DNA of 64,000 nucleotides from Alitta virens (taxonomy: Eukaryota > Annelida > Polychaeta > Phyllodocida > Nereididae). Within the stretch, counting starts at the first letter, position 1. Every line of letters begins with the position of its first letter. The notes under the pieces were generated by a model that did not search any database, was not told the DNA's origin, and saw only the letters and a list, made by a program, of their open reading frames with translations. The stretch spans positions 15,690,058-15,754,057 of the forward strand of contig OW028575.1 in the NCBI GenBank assembly GCA_932294295.1, written 5' to 3'. A program made the position numbers and the translations under genes. Positions 1 to 13,956 of this stretch are shown here, piece after piece.

Positions 1-1682
1 CTCCATGCACAAACTTGACTTGTGGGCACACGACAAATATCCCCAACCTCTATTGACAGGGGCTTCAGCTTTCAGGGGTGAGCGGGCTGGGGTTACTGGC
101 GGGTACTTTTACACAATGCTGTCTCGCCCCATGAAGTCCAGTCCACTCAGGCCATCCTCCAAAAAGTGAAAGCAACTTTTCAAGGGGCAAAAAAGCGTGT
201 GCGTATATAAATGGGGTGCGGGTTGAAAAGGGTGCCAATTGTGCCCTTCAGATTGAGGCCTCTGAGTGTCTCAAGGGCAAAAGGGGATGAGCTTTGAGTG
301 AGCTCAAAAGGTGCTGCTCAGAATGGCCTCAGAATGACACAATGTGAGAGCAGTAGGAAGTTGCAGGAGCCCTTCTTGGCTGCCTGTTAATCACATGTCA
401 GAAAACCCAGAGACTCCCTTGGATAACCAAGAGACTGAGGGGCTAAATACGACCCTTGCAGTGCCCCGGGCTCACCCTGGCCCAGCTGACCAAGCCCCCC
501 AAACACCCCTGAATGGGGCAAGGGCGGACCAAGCCACCCAGTCTTTTCTGTTGCCATGATTACCTCACTGCCCCCTGGACAAACTGCTGGCAATAAACTC
601 CTAAAGTGTCGGATTCTGCAGCCTCTGGCCACTGCTGGTCACCTCTGTCCAGATAATTTGTACTTACACCAACATTGGTTTGCTCTGATGGGAGACAATT
701 TCTATTGGAGGTCATCCCAATGCAATTCCCTAATTGTACCTTATAGTGACATATGAATGAAGCTGGGTCAATCATTGGTTAATGGCTGATCCTGATATTT
801 GCAATATTGGGACAGTGGGTCTATTTTCTGAAAATTGCACTGGTTAACAAAATGAGTTCGTATTTGCAATACTTTGGCAAATGGGCAATACATTCAACCA
901 GTTCTAATGGCAAATGCAGAATATATGTTTCTGAAGAGTCTTGAAATAGCTTTGCTGCAGATTAATGTGTAACTGAGGCAATTACCGAGATTGGTTCTCA
1001 GTCTAGCCTCAGCCAAATCTTGCACACTTTTCTCCCTGACTTCACAGCGTTTCGCCCTGTACCCACCTATTAGCTGCCTCAGAATTATGTTGCGTGGAGT
1101 TGAATCATATTGAGACGGCGAGGACAGTCTCTGAAAGGCAGGAGGGTGTTTAGTACCCAGAGAAAGAAGCAATGGCAATGGCAATGGGGTACTTACGGGA
1201 CGCCCTGTTGTCATGGTCGTTGGGGTATCCCACAGTGACGTTATCTTGTGTTACGTGGGTGGGGAGAGGGTGACTGGGGGTTACTGACATTGTCTGACAA
1301 GGAGGACTCAAAAAAGGACATTGATCAGGGACATTGATCAGGTACTGGACACAGTATCCCTCGTCATTGTACAGCATCTTCTTGATTAGGTTTAACCCCA
1401 GTTCAAAGTGGACCATTTCAGTTGACCCAGAGTCTTGTGATCAAGCACTTTCATCCCTTATAAGGAGACTACATTATGCAATGTGATTCAAGTAGATCAG
1501 GAGTATCGTTCATATAGGATGTCATCATTATATAACACCCGGTCATTGGTCATTCCTCAGGTGCACTCTGAGTGACAGCCGCTTTCACACACATGAAATT
1601 ATACACTTTATAAGGCTATTAAAATGAAATTCAATTCAAATCCATTTATGTATGACCAGGGGAAGAGAGGTCGCTCGCCCAT
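1..1682. other. Gene-free stretch
   Basis: No exon, repeat or RNA gene recognised. Only small repeats are seen: CAATGG three times near 1171-1187 and ACATTGATCAGG twice near 1319-1342. Short open frames here have no domain or splice support. Confidence 0.4.
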
Positions 1683-1748
1683 AGGTCAGCGGGTGCCCTT
1701 TTTGGGTCAGAGGTCGACGGGGTCATTTGGTCAGCAAAGAGAAGGTCA
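1683..1748 (+). promoter_or_regulatory. Cluster of nuclear-receptor half-sites
   Basis: Same-strand RGGTCA-type words fall at 1683 (AGGTCA), 1704 (GGGTCA), 1711 (AGGTCG), 1720 (GGGTCA), 1728 (TGGTCA) and 1743 (AGGTCA). Six in 66 bp is denser than elsewhere in the window. This is a motif-only inference. Confidence 0.35.
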
Positions 1749-2989
1749 GGGTGAGATGGACTTGGTGTTGACAGGCATGTTTGTGTGGTCAAGATGAGAG
1801 ACCTTTGCAAAAAGTGTGGTCAGTAGGGTCAGTGTGTGATGCAGCCATTGTCACTGAGCCACAGGATGCCATTTTATTGAAAGCAAAAATATCGAAATAA
1901 AAAAGCAATGAGAAAAAATGGTCCTAACAGATGCAGAGCAAGAATAAATCTGGTTTTCTTTCCCTCCTCTACATGATTCTACCAGAGACTTAACTCTCCT
2001 GACATTTGTAAGGAAATGCGAGGTGCCTGTAAGAACTTTAACAAACACTTATTTTGCCTTTGTTGGTACAGGAAAAACGTGAAATACATTTTGTGCAAAA
2101 TGGGAGATGTCCTTTGCTTAGTGATGTCTTGAGGTGCTATCATCTGGTGTATATAGTATCTTGCAACACCTGGTGCAAGCTGTCGCTTTTCTTCACAATG
2201 TATCAGAAGTGATGAAATTGCACATACTTAGGGGACTGACTCAGCTTACACCACATTGAATACCAATACCCTAAACACTCTATTTGTTGGAGGATGACAG
2301 TTTTTCAAGATAACAATCTACCGAAATGATCTAAGCTACTGAAGTACTGCATGTACTGCATAATGTACGGTCCACAATGTATGAAGATAAAAAGTATCCC
2401 AATTAGAATCCTCACAAAACCCAAGAAAAGTTCAAAGACATTCAAATATAAGTTGTTAGTAAGCTAGCCATGACCTTTTTGACACTTGTGCGCTCTCATA
2501 TAAACAGGTGCCTCAGGTGTGCCGGAAGTCCTATTATAACTTCCATTATAAGGTGACCCAAGTTCAGGACGAAAGGGCTTTTCAATGAGAAATGAATGGC
2601 GATATATAATTTGTCACATATCAGAGAAAATGCCAACTACATCTGACAGCATTTATAGAGCATTACCTGCACAATGATAAATGCTGCTGAATGTATACAA
2701 ACGGTACAATGCATGTACATGTTCAACTACTTGTCCCATTTAACAATACTTTGGATGTCTCATTCACTCAATCATTCCAGATTGTCAATGTCATCACCTA
2801 TATCAATGCATTTGATAGTGTTTCTGTACCAAGCTAAATTGTGAATAATTAGTGGAACATTTTTGAAATACAAAGACATGTACATTTAGACAACAGAAAG
2901 TACATTAATCTATCTATCTGATCGTCTTTACTGTGATGACCATGGTACAAAATATACACTTGCCACATTGATGTATGGCGATCCACTTC

Positions 2990-3062
2990 GAAGAAAATAC
3001 CTGTGATATCATCTCATCATTACGTCTGCCTCTGGCAGCTGGTCATATAAGCTGATTTAATT
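2990..3062 (-). repeat. Dispersed repeat family D, partial copy
   Basis: The words ATCTCATCATTACG and GGTCATATAAGCTGA recur, in the opposite orientation, at 10552-10640, and related sequence is found at 57.3, 62.6 and 63.0 kb. Confidence 0.5.
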
Positions 3063-3565
3063 TCAGACCCAGTAGCATTGAGACATTAAACATTGAACTA
3101 CAATGATGTTACACAAGTTCAGCAATACTACGTTTAAGGAGTTTCTGCATGGCATCCACATAAACGTCAAGCTTTCACGCTGAGATATTTTCCCAAAAGG
3201 CAAACTAAGTAGCCTACCCTATTTACGTGTCTTGTGACCTGCAACGTCAAACGTGAGGCGCATTTGCTTTCAAAGGATCCCATTGAGAATATCATTTGTC
3301 TGGTCAACCCTATATCTTTCAACTTCAACCATCACGTCAACATTACGAGGTTGGTCAACAAGGACTGACCACAAGACAGGCCATGGTCAGAGCATGGTCA
3401 GACAGGGGCTTGTGGGTGACCTCACCATGTTTGCAGATTGTGCTGCTCAACAGTCCACTGACAACAGTCCACTGACAAACAAGGCCTTCCTCAGCAGAAT
3501 ATTTCGTAACTCATGCTTGTGCTAACCTGCTGAGGTGAATCCTAATGACAGCTTTCTGTCATACA

Positions 3566-3622
3566 GACATTCTATGAGTGATATGCGGACATTCTATGAG
3601 TGATGTGAGGACATTCTATCAT
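3566..3622 (+). repeat. 22-bp tandem repeat, about 2.6 copies
   Basis: GACATTCTATGAGTGATATG starts at 3566, 3588 and 3610 with a period of 22 bp and few changes between copies. Confidence 0.8.
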
Positions 3623-6600
3623 CCTAAGAGTGAGTGATGTTGCTTGAATTATTCAGAGTCTCTTAGAAGTCTGGAGCACATATCAATGAAATGTGGACTC
3701 GAACAGGTTGACAGCGTTTTGAAGTTTTGGTATATCACTATGGTATTTTTAATCCTTTCAAAAAAATTGAAGGAATAATATTTTGTTTCCATGAGTTGAA
3801 TCAAAAGTTTTGTAATACCTGTAAATTTTCATACAAGACTGTAAGGAAGATCTGCACACTGTCAATTACACTTCAAATAAAACAATTTAATATACATATC
3901 GTATGCAAAAAAGGTCTTTGTTAAACAGTTAAACCATCTTCAGTCTTTTCTGACTTTGCCATGCAATAATGGACCTTTTATAATAATTCGCCATTAATCA
4001 GTATGTTTCCAGCCAAGGTAACAATTGGTCCATTAGCTTTATGTCTTGATTGATATCTATGTCTGAATTGTGCTCTACTGAAGTGCAGTACAACTTTATT
4101 ACATATACTAAACCTCGTTCACGAAATGTACACAAATGTAATATAAGTTACTTACAAAAGAAATGATGCATTAAGCATTTTGCCCTAATCTGTCACCACA
4201 TGGCCTTATCAGGTACTTCCATTTTCTCATGTATCTTTGGTTTACAGAATTGTGGCATTTTTACAGAACTGTAATGGGTTCTTGTAACAAGACCTGTAAT
4301 TATAGAAATGGCGGTACAAAGAAATGATTCATCTGATAATATCTACCACACATTTGAGTAAAAGCATGGCTGAATGGGGTGCTGCGGGGATTTCTCGAGA
4401 GTTGTTGTTATCAATGGTTTATTTATTTTACAAAGGGTCTTCTGTATGTACTAGGATACTTGTAAAAAGAGACCACAAAATAGGTTAAAAACTGAGAATC
4501 GGTTGTATAAGAACGACAATACAATTCATCATGCTTATGACAAAGTAAGACACAGAGGGTAACATTCTATTTGAGTCCTCTGATGATTCAAGTGAAGAGA
4601 GGGGCAGATTGATTTCTTTCAGATAAGGCGTGGTGGATATTTGTTGTTCTGCAGCCTTTGCAGATAAGATCTCGTGCTCGCGAGAGGTTGACGTGATTCT
4701 CGTTCCACTCTCACTCCACAAGCCTGCCAGTCACGCTTCAGTGCTTGCTTCATTTGAAAGGCACAGGTCATATATAGTTTTTGCCTGAGTCGGCTGCTCC
4801 CTGAGTGCCAGGCCATCTAGATTTTCACCGATTTGATTCAGGTAAAGAAGGCCCGTGATTTATTTGCCAGTGTCCCGCGGGGTCAGAGAGGGGGTCAACC
4901 AAACCTGTGTCCGCAAGAAGGGGCTCGGGGAGAGACTGTATTCTTTGGCTGACGTCCAGCCAGATATACTGGACTGTAAATGGCGCTCTTTGCAGAAATA
5001 AAAACAGCCCCTCATTGTCTTGGGGGGCCAGGAATGCCTGCCTGCTGTGAAGAGCAAAGTGGCAAGCGGCCCATGTGAAACTGAGAAGCCATTTTGATAA
5101 ATGAGGAGAAACATGAGGTGGCCATCTCCCGGCCCAACAATCGCCCAATATACCAATAGGAGTTTGCGTCCCTCATTGCAAAACACCTAGCCTTGTTATT
5201 TAAGAATTATACTTGGTCTGCGGTGGCCTTTGTAGCTAACTTTTGCCTGGTCTCCTGCGATGTAATCAACACGTTATGTCAGCTTATACCAGGTGTATGA
5301 GCACAGTCATATTTCTTCCAAAAGTATGTAAAGACTTCCAAACATGACAGTGGTCACTATATAGTTTGTATTATGTGGTCACATTCTTAGTTCAATTTTG
5401 GTGTCTCTGGTTCATTTATGGCTCTGTTGTTGCAGTAAATTTTCTGAACTTTTACAGCACTGAATGCATTTTGTGTCAATACATACTGACTCAATATATA
5501 AAGTATATTTGTCAAAGCATTGTCTGCTTATTTCTCACTATGTAGATAAACTTTTGTAAGTATCTGTCAATAGTTTGACCAAAGATTTCACTTTGACTGG
5601 TCAACCATGCCAAAAAAGATGACATCAGCAGAAATCTTTGCAAACATGGATCTTTGGATCTGTATTTTTTGCAACATACTTTTAGTCTTGTAGCTCCACC
5701 CCGACTTCATGTATACTGATTATGGTATATTTCTGATATGTAATAAATAACTACGCATTTTATTTTGTGGTTTCTTCATGTCATAGCCGATTAGTGTTGT
5801 TCTCTACTAAAAACCAAAAGGTCCGGTTGTGGTCTTTACAGTTTCCTGCCCTCAGATTTGGCAGTGGTTTTTTGCAGGAACTTTTTCGTGCACCAACCGG
5901 AACTACATTTGTGCAGAAGAACACGGAGCAGCATGGGATAACATGACACAAAAAGACGTAACAAACAGAAGGAGAAAAAGAGGTGGAAAGAAGAAACGTG
6001 TTTTGTAGCTCGTTGATATTTCGGACACGCGCTCAGGGGTCTGTTTTTGGCATTACATGGCTCATGATGGCCGCGAACTTTGTCTCTTTTGCAAAAGTGA
6101 GGAAGCAACGTGAAGCCCCGAACTGCCTCAGATCTTGCACGTCCTGTTTGCCCAAAGCATCAAGTTATAAAAGAGCGAAAAGCAAGATGCCATGGGGCTC
6201 AAATATCGCCCCAGCACAGGCCACATAGACCAGGGGTTATATGGTGACAGACGTTGCATAAATGATGACAGCCAAGAACCAATAGAGACAGCACCAGGCA
6301 CATGTCATGTAATCTGATTCAAACATCTCTTCCACGTGGTCACCCACAAATTGCAATGTGGTCACTCGAAAAGTATTTTCCTATTAGCACTTGCAAGTTG
6401 CATGCGTGTGCCGTGGTTCTGGAATTCTCAAATAAGGTGGCGCATTCATGTAAATATATGTCAAAAGGGCTACATGCAACCTTGGCGTGCAATGATACAA
6501 ATTGCTTTTGCAAAATAACAGCCATGACAAACCATGAAAATATTTGGTTCAACATATTTGGTCAGCAATGCTATCACCAACATTTTGAACCCAAGTAAAC

Positions 6601-8522
6601 ACATTTCCAGAGAGTGATCTGATCTTCCAAGGATTTTGTTCTCGTGTTCAGCAAGTATACATATTACTTGGAAGTTGCAACTATAATTTATTTCTGTCTC
6701 AATGTATGGATATCGTGATAACATTCCTGACTTAATCTTGCAATGTATTGATATCCCACTTCATGATAAGTATACTTTCGGTCAGCTTAATGTAGGTTGG
6801 ATCATGCATGGGTGGCCTAAAGTTGTGAGAGACTTCAAAATATAATCTGGATGAATTTCTGATTATCTCACTATCAGTGTATTCCATGCATCTTTCTTTG
6901 GTACCACAGGGATAGGGGTTGTTTGTTGCTTGGGTGAAAATATCCCATTGTAATAATACATTTAATGATTTCTAGCCCTACAAGTTGTTCAAAGTGACTG
7001 ACGTAAAACCCCCTCAACTGGGACCTTAGCCTGTCAAGTTGTCAACAGCATTGCTGTGACAATACTGCCCCGTCCACTGCTGACACCTGACATGGTCAAA
7101 TGACAGGATAATTCCAGCCCTGGCCATGGCACCCTGAGCCATGTCATTGGGTAGGAGATCGAACTGATACGGCCATTATGCATGCTTCTCTGATTATGAC
7201 ATCCCAAGTCCATGATGCACCCTGGGTGGAAAAAGCCACTCAATTTAAGCTTTTGTCTCAAAGTGTCACTTGCTGCAAAACAATGACAATGAAGCAAATG
7301 GGGTAGAAAGAAGGACGATAAAAAAGGAGGTTGCTATGGCTAAGCAGCAGTGGCATGGCAACGGGATGATGTGATACTGGGCAGTAATGCTGCTGCAGAA
7401 AGTGGAGGGAAGGGGGGGGGGCAATGATGGGGAGTGCTCCCTGAGCAGGGGGTGCAAGTGATGACAAGTCGTTGCGCAGATGGGTGCTCGGGGAGGCCCC
7501 CTTCAAGAGGTCCTAGCTCTCTAACCTCCCGGGAGGTGGCGTCATGGCACAATTCGTTGTCTGTTCGTCTGTCCGAAGGGGGGTGTCTCAATGGCAGTAT
7601 CCATGGCAATAAACGACACTCTCCAAGCAGCCAATCATAATATTTATGGAATCTGAGATAAATGTTCCATTATTGGCACTTGACTGACAGATATTGTCCC
7701 CGGGGTCACTGGTGGCAAGTTGACTAGTGACCAGTCACTTGAGTTGAAGGAGTGGACAGTGTTTAAAGAAATGCAATTGTTTCACCAAGTGGTCCTCCAT
7801 GATGTTTTAAGTTCAATATTTACCAGATGTGTCTGGTTTCTGCTAATCAACTTTATTCCACACCTACATATTCAGTTCTAAAGCTGTCAAATGTATGTGG
7901 CAATTCTCTTTGTAAATTGAATTTGGTTAATTAAATATATTTATATTTTTTTCTTTCCTTTTTTTTCCATTGATAGTTAATTCAGATGTGGTCACATTGG
8001 GTTTCGGTCCCCACACCAATGTTAATAAGCTGCAAGCCCACAACAGATAATGACAGAGGAGCAATGAAAGGAGAAACTGGGAAGAGAAGAGGTTTGAAGT
8101 CTTGGCTGTGTCATTCACGGTAATGTAGCTGTCCTGGCAGGCTGTCATCATTGCCAGCAGAGAAAGGCCTTATCAAGGCAGCCATCAGTCGCAGCAGACA
8201 GTCTTGATGGATTTGTCTGGGAACACACGTCACCGCTTTCTCTTTAAACTAATCCGCAAAGAAGAGCACACAGTGGCCACGCAGTCACCATGTTGTGCAA
8301 AGACGAACCGCCATCAAGCAGACGAGAAAAACGCGCTAATCGCGAGCGCGCCAAGGCGGGGGAGGAGGATTTTGGGGCTAATTCTATAACAATACACCAG
8401 GGGGCCATACAAATGATGTGCCTAATGTGATGAGCCGTGATTATGTATGTAGAGATATGCAGCAGCACCTCTCAGATCATCTTGCAAGTGTTTCCTTCGC
8501 CCGCTAGGCGGCGTGCGTAGGA

Positions 8523-8547
8523 CACGTGTGGCACGTGCTAGCACGTG
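8523..8547. promoter_or_regulatory. Triple CACGTG array in a CpG-rich islet
   Basis: CACGTG occurs at 8523-8528, 8532-8537 and 8542-8547, a spacing of 9 and 10 bp (about one helical turn). GTAGCAAC, an RFX-like half-site, follows near 8562. bHLH proteins (MYC/MAX, USF, TFE, CLOCK families) bind CACGTG. No coding exon was found beside it. Confidence 0.45.
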
Positions 8548-9229
8548 ACCTGCGCGCGTCCGTAGCAACCTGTCCGTCTGTCCCTGCAGAGTGAAGTGGA
8601 GCCAGATTTTTGTGTTTTTCCAAAGACTGTTCACTTTACTGTACAATTCGGTGTCAGAAAAGATTTAACTCCAAACTACTTGCTGTATTCACAGGAGCTC
8701 ATGCTGTACAAAAAACATCCTGAAAGATATCAAGTTACATTAGAATGTGAGGAACGCCAAGAGAACTCTCCTCACAAGAAATCAATTTCTTCACACACCA
8801 GAATCTCGTGTTTACAACCTTTTTGTGGTATTTTTTTGTTCTATCTGTGGTATTTTTGTTCTAAGAAATGTAAAAACTAAACTTTCTAACTCAGCCAGGC
8901 GCCCAGCAAAAAAAAACTACTTGGGAGAAGTTCACTTTCATCCGCAATGTAAGGCCAAAACAAGTATCATCCGCAGTGAAATTCTGACCTATTAATTTGT
9001 TGGTGAAGCCAACAGCTGAAGTTGTGCTTGAACTTAGGCAAAAGATTTGTACGTATGGAATGAAACTGAAAAAGTCCGGCAAATGCACATTTCTTAATTC
9101 CCACTTACAGTAATTTAATTACGTTTGTCCATACAATCGTCAAGTTGAAATGTAGGCAGGTACACCACATTGACATGAACTGACGAACTGCAATTTTATA
9201 CCATACAATATTTATGAGATCATGACTTT

Positions 9230-9725
9230 ACAGAGTGTCCAGTTTAAGGGTATACAGGGTAAAGGGTACTACGCTAGAAATATCTCTGAGTAATTTGTTA
9301 GTTAGAACCTAACTTTTTAGACATTTTGACCTTTAGATACCGTTAGTATGGTCAACTCTAGACAGCTGTAGTGACCTATTCCTGGCTGTAGCTATAACTG
9401 TGTAAAGCCAGCTGCTTCTGTCTACTCCTAGCTTATAGTCAGCTTACATCTATCACCAAAGGTAAAAAATAAAACTTTTCATCTAATATATCCAAAATAC
9501 GTATGTACAATAGAAATGCATATTCTCAAAAACAAAAATGACAAATATTCGTTACTCTCAACTTAGGAACCAAATGGTGCTGCATGTACTTTTAGATCCG
9601 GATTTGAGGAGCCAGCTATAGCCAGACAGTTCTGTTTAGTGGTAGCTAGCATCGTATAGCAGAAGTTGTCTATAGCTTTGTCTAGGTTCAATTTGACGGT
9701 CCGTTTTTAATGAAACTTACTGTAT
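9230..9725 (+). repeat. Dispersed repeat family R, copy 1
   Basis: Shares long stretches with 19855-20190 (inverted) and 41865-42050 (same strand). Shared words include GGTTCAATTTGAC, AGCCAGCTATAG, AATGGTGCTGCATG and TCTGTCTACTCCTRGCTTATAG. It has no coding capacity and is probably a non-autonomous element. Confidence 0.75.
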
Positions 9726-9738
9726 ATCTGACAACTGA

Positions 9739-9756
9739 CCCCCCCCCCCCCCCCCC
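9739..9756 (+). repeat. Poly(C) tract
   Basis: An uninterrupted run of 18 C directly after repeat copy R1. Similar poly(C)/poly(G) runs occur near 20.77, 26.18, 30.93, 32.57 and 37.31 kb. Confidence 0.95.
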
Positions 9757-12488
9757 GGCGCTCCATTCTGTTAGTCAAAAACGGTTATGTGGGGCAAGGC
9801 AGACAGCGCCAAAAAACAATTTAAGTTTTAGGAAATTGCACAGAAATATATTAGTGAAAAAAATTCTACCATTGTAGTGTAACCTCCGGTAAAATAGAGC
9901 ATTACTGCAATCAGCAAAATCACAGCAATTTTCATAAATATTCCACAGTTCAACGTGTTTTTCTTTTCAAATGCCTGCAACGAACTATAGCGGCACACGC
10001 TCAACTTGTGGCGGTTGGTGGGCGAACTAATGACCATCTTGCCCCGGGCAGTGGTGTTCCAGTTTCATGGCACAATTGACAAAGTCGAAATCCCTTCACA
10101 GGAGTCAGGCAGGCGGTCAGAACTTGTGCCGGGTGCTTATGAACTGAGAAATGTATCACATCAATGGCAGCTCAGCACGGAGGCTGCTAGACCCTACCAC
10201 CTGCCCCTTGTGATGATGCTAAGGCTGTATACATAAAGCCATGCACACAGCCTCTTGCTTGGCATTGGTCTTCGTAGTTGAGTGGACCTTTTGACTTTAA
10301 TATGGCCCTTGCTTTCTTTACTATTCGTCTTGCTTTTGACATTAAAATAGAGGATATGATGATTGGCCAATATTTGAAAATTAATATAGATTGAATAATA
10401 ATAGCTCTCTACTGATAGTGTTTGCATGTAGACAAATTGATTCAGACTATAGTGAAGTATGTTTATTTTGGCCTATAATACACATTTATGCAAGGCTACG
10501 TATACAGATAAAACTCGTACATAATAAAATATGTTTTAATGGTTCGAAACTTCGAAGCTAAGTCAGCTTATATGACCAGACAGACGCACTCGTAATGATG
10601 AGATTTTAAGGCTTGGAGTCCACACCATGGATATGTGTGATAAAGTATCATAGGATTCAATACTCCGAAACATTAACTTTATAGTACATCATAAAATCTG
10701 TTTACGTGAATTTCAAAATAAACGGAGTTCAGGTGTTATTTGCTGTTTAGATGATCTAGATTTGCAACAGTGGGAGCAAAGCAGTAAACATTGAGGCCTG
10801 TTTGACGGTCATGTCATTTCACTTGAGGTCATGTCACAGAGAGCCAGGAGCAAGCAAGAACTGAGAATGGCACTTGTGTGGCTTTGACAGCCCCTGCTTC
10901 TCTTGTCCAGAGAAATGTTTACTTCCAAGCGAGCGCCTGGACTTGCATGGCGGCGTCTTTGTGACCTTCAAAAAGGAAGTGTCAAAAGAGCATATTAAGC
11001 CCCAGGAACAAATAGAGGAAGTCTTTTTTGGCCTCATTTTTGAAAAGTCTCTCCACTTGAACAGTGGCTGGCGTTTGATGTAGAGAGAGCAGAGAGGGGA
11101 TATTCTTTGCAGCATTATATTCCTGTCTTTGTTGGGTCTTATGATTCCTCAGAAGGACAGCGGCGTTTTGAGTATTATTGTTGTGGAGAGGTGAATTTCT
11201 GCATCACATGACCGTATTGCCATGGCAATAGGAGCACGTGGCTCAAGAGCGCAGGGGTATTGAGCCCTCGACATGTTCTCTGATGGATAGGCCCTCGCCC
11301 CCCACCCTTAGCCTTCACCCCTTTCCTCTGACCCCACCGCCAACCCCTCACAAAAGCAACCCTCCACAAAAAAGTTCTTGCAAAACGGTAGATGGCCAGC
11401 ACTAGCCTTCCCCCTTCTCTATACAAAATGATTTTTTGAAATACCATCGACCTTTAAACTCACAATGGCAGATCGATTTGAATAGCAACTATGACGCCCT
11501 CCAATACATACACTTCAATCTTTGAAAACTTGAAAGAAGAAGAAAGAAGGCATAGGAGCAAAATGGATGAATATTTTTCAAATTCAAGGGTCATTAAATT
11601 GGAATAAAAGTGGGGTGACAATTGCTCACAGTGAACTGACGAGGGTTTGAGCAAATTCATTTGTACAAGTAGCGGGATTAAAATGTCTTCCCTAGAGAGG
11701 TCAAACTGGGAGGGGACTGGCTTTTAATTTGAACCTGGGTCCCCATTCAGGGGCAATTTGAGAGGCGCGTGCAGTGGGGCCCACCTCTGTTCTAGAGAAA
11801 TTTTGCGTGACCAAGAAACTTGATGACTGCCAGGGGAGCTGAGTGCCAGGCCCTCTGGGATACCTAGTGGTCATCTAGATTCCTGCTGACCATGGCTGAC
11901 CATTACTGACCACTGGTCAAGAGCACTCCGTTGTCCAGCTGCCGCTGTTCTTGCGAGTCCTGTCATGCGATGGTCATTCACTTCAGTCTCTTAATAAACA
12001 CTGAGATGCAGTCAGGAGGCTGGGCTAACTGATGGACAGATCAAGATAATTGGAATATACCTCATCTCAAAGAGAATATATTATAAGTTTGTTCATTGAT
12101 GTGTTAATTGCTACTTTAAAGATAAATTCAATTACACGCTCACGAAAATGAGAAATTTACGCCATACGAGGTAGTGAAGTTACCAAAACTCAGTATAATT
12201 CATTTGAATACTCTGAATTTTACAATCAGGGTTTAAAAATCGCCAATGCTGCAACAGGAAGCACTTAGCTCGAATAAATTGAACAATTCATTTATACAGA
12301 AGAAATATAATCTAATACACTGCATTTATGACGCTATCCGAACAAATGACTATTTGTGCCACCCCGATCCCAAACAATGCATGTATAAGAAACAAATAAC
12401 TCGTCTCAAAATCAAATAACCGTTCTTAATTTGCGGACAATGCTAGATGCTCCTCTAATTTAAAACGGAAGGAAAGGAATTAGTCACA
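9757..12488. other. Gene-free stretch with GC-richer islets
   Basis: No supportable exon. Islets lie at about 10.0-10.2, 10.8-11.06, 11.2-11.45 and 11.65-11.95 kb. The last holds repeated TGACCA/TGGTCA words at 11878-11935. Confidence 0.35.
10552..10640 (+). repeat. Dispersed repeat family D, copy
   Basis: GAAGCTAAGTCAGCTTATA through GGCTTGGAGTCCACACCATG matches 57296-57390 on the same strand. Inverted relatives lie at 2990-3062, 62555-62700 and 63000-63095. Confidence 0.65.
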
Positions 12489-12580
12489 CCACGTGATGCT
12501 GAGCGTCGTGTGACGTCACAGCTAGCGTCAATTCCTGACGACGCGACGTCCTGACTTAAGCGTGATTATTGTTACGTCAT
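12489..12580. promoter_or_regulatory. CRE/E-box cluster
   Basis: CCACGTGA near 12490, a perfect palindromic CRE TGACGTCA at 12511-12518, CGACGTCC near 12545 and TTACGTCAT at 12572-12580, with many CpGs. These are CREB/ATF-type words; function is inferred only. Confidence 0.4.
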
Positions 12581-13400
12581 AATGGAGATGTAGCAAGAAA
12601 TCTGGGCAGCCATGTCCCCGGGGGCAAAAAATTCACCTTTTACTCAAACATGAGGGATTATGAACACTCTAAGAGCATTTGATTCAGTCCACGCCCTGCT
12701 ACTGCCCAACAATGCAAAAGCTTTAGGAAAGTCCATCTTACCCTGCCCCCTCTGCTCAAACTGTCAAAACCTTCACTTAATCCTGTATATTTTGTTACTT
12801 AAACACACTTTCTCTCACCTCCAATCCCACAGTGTAATTAAAGTTGGTAGCCTGGAGTAACAAACAGTGTAAGAGACAGAAATGGTGGTATCTCGGGTCA
12901 AGGATTATAACAGCTGTCTATGCTTGATCCGTTACTTTTGCCACCAACTGTAACACAATATGCCATGTCATAAAATGCCCCCTGACAACTGCCAGGATTA
13001 ACTTCAGCGTCCATAACACAGTCACTGATTGAGATGACTGCCATGGCAGATTACGATGACTCCATTTCAGTCCTTGAATGACCCAGCAAATCGAACATAT
13101 CTGTAAATACCACAGACCACAGTGCCTCAACTTTAACACACAGTCAGACAACCATTCATGGAGATCCATATAACCCACCCCATCAATATCTATGCTATAG
13201 GCCTGTTTTTTTTGGCGAAATTCATCAAGAAAATTAACTTTTAGTTGGAGAAACAGAAAAACTGTTCATCAATTATGCAGAAGCTCTTGTCATCAAAATA
13301 GTTTCAGAAGAAAGAAACGGGCTGGACCATATTCTCAATTGTTCAAAAAGAAATTATTTTCTGTTGAATTAAACAGAGAGAATGACTAGTTTCCATAATG

Positions 13401-13490
13401 ATAGACCGATAGGTAGATAGGTAGATAGGTAAATAGGTAGATAGGTAGATAGGTAGATATATATAAATTTACTAGATAGATAGATAGATT
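13401..13490 (+). repeat. (GATA/GGTA)n microsatellite
   Basis: Runs of TAGG, TAGA and GATA tetramers with interruptions. Confidence 0.9.
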
Positions 13491-13956
13491 TGAATAAATT
13501 TACTGACTAGAATAACCTTTCTTCTGGGCACTTCATAATGCTGGTGGCAAATATTTAAGACATCTGTTCAATCGATTCGACTGTGGCTATTACAGAACCC
13601 ATAAATTTAATTGGCACACGAGCGAGTGATTTGGACTTCTTTTTTTCTTCCACTCAGCAGAGTTGTTGGCACAAGGCTCCCAGCGGGGGCAGGCACGAGT
13701 GGCCCAGGGAGCTATTGGTCATGGAGGCAAACAATGGGCCAGCCAGAAGTCAGGGAGACGTAATTAGCAAGGAATACGAGGCCCAGTGTCTCAAGAGAGC
13801 TCCAGGTGACTTTGTAAACTGTATCAAAGCACTCTCGGAGCAGTACCTTGACTTTGAGGCTGCCAGAACCTGTGAAACTTGACAATTGCTATTGTCTTCT
13901 CGTCTCAAACATCAGTGGCGGCGTAATCCCGCGAGATGAGTACAAGAGTTCTCGTG

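Larger units (their letters stand above)
1749..8522. other. Gene-free stretch with GC-richer islets
   Basis: No supportable exon. GC-richer islets lie near 4.8-5.2, 7.0-7.2, 7.4-7.6 and 8.2-8.5 kb within AT-rich DNA. A 22-bp tandem repeat is at 3566 and a repeat-family copy is at about 2.99-3.06 kb. Confidence 0.4.

Noticed and set aside
10540..10560. GGTTCGAAAC and similar B-box words (also near 18575 and 32800)
   Set aside because: No A box or cloverleaf at the right distance, so not called as tRNA genes.
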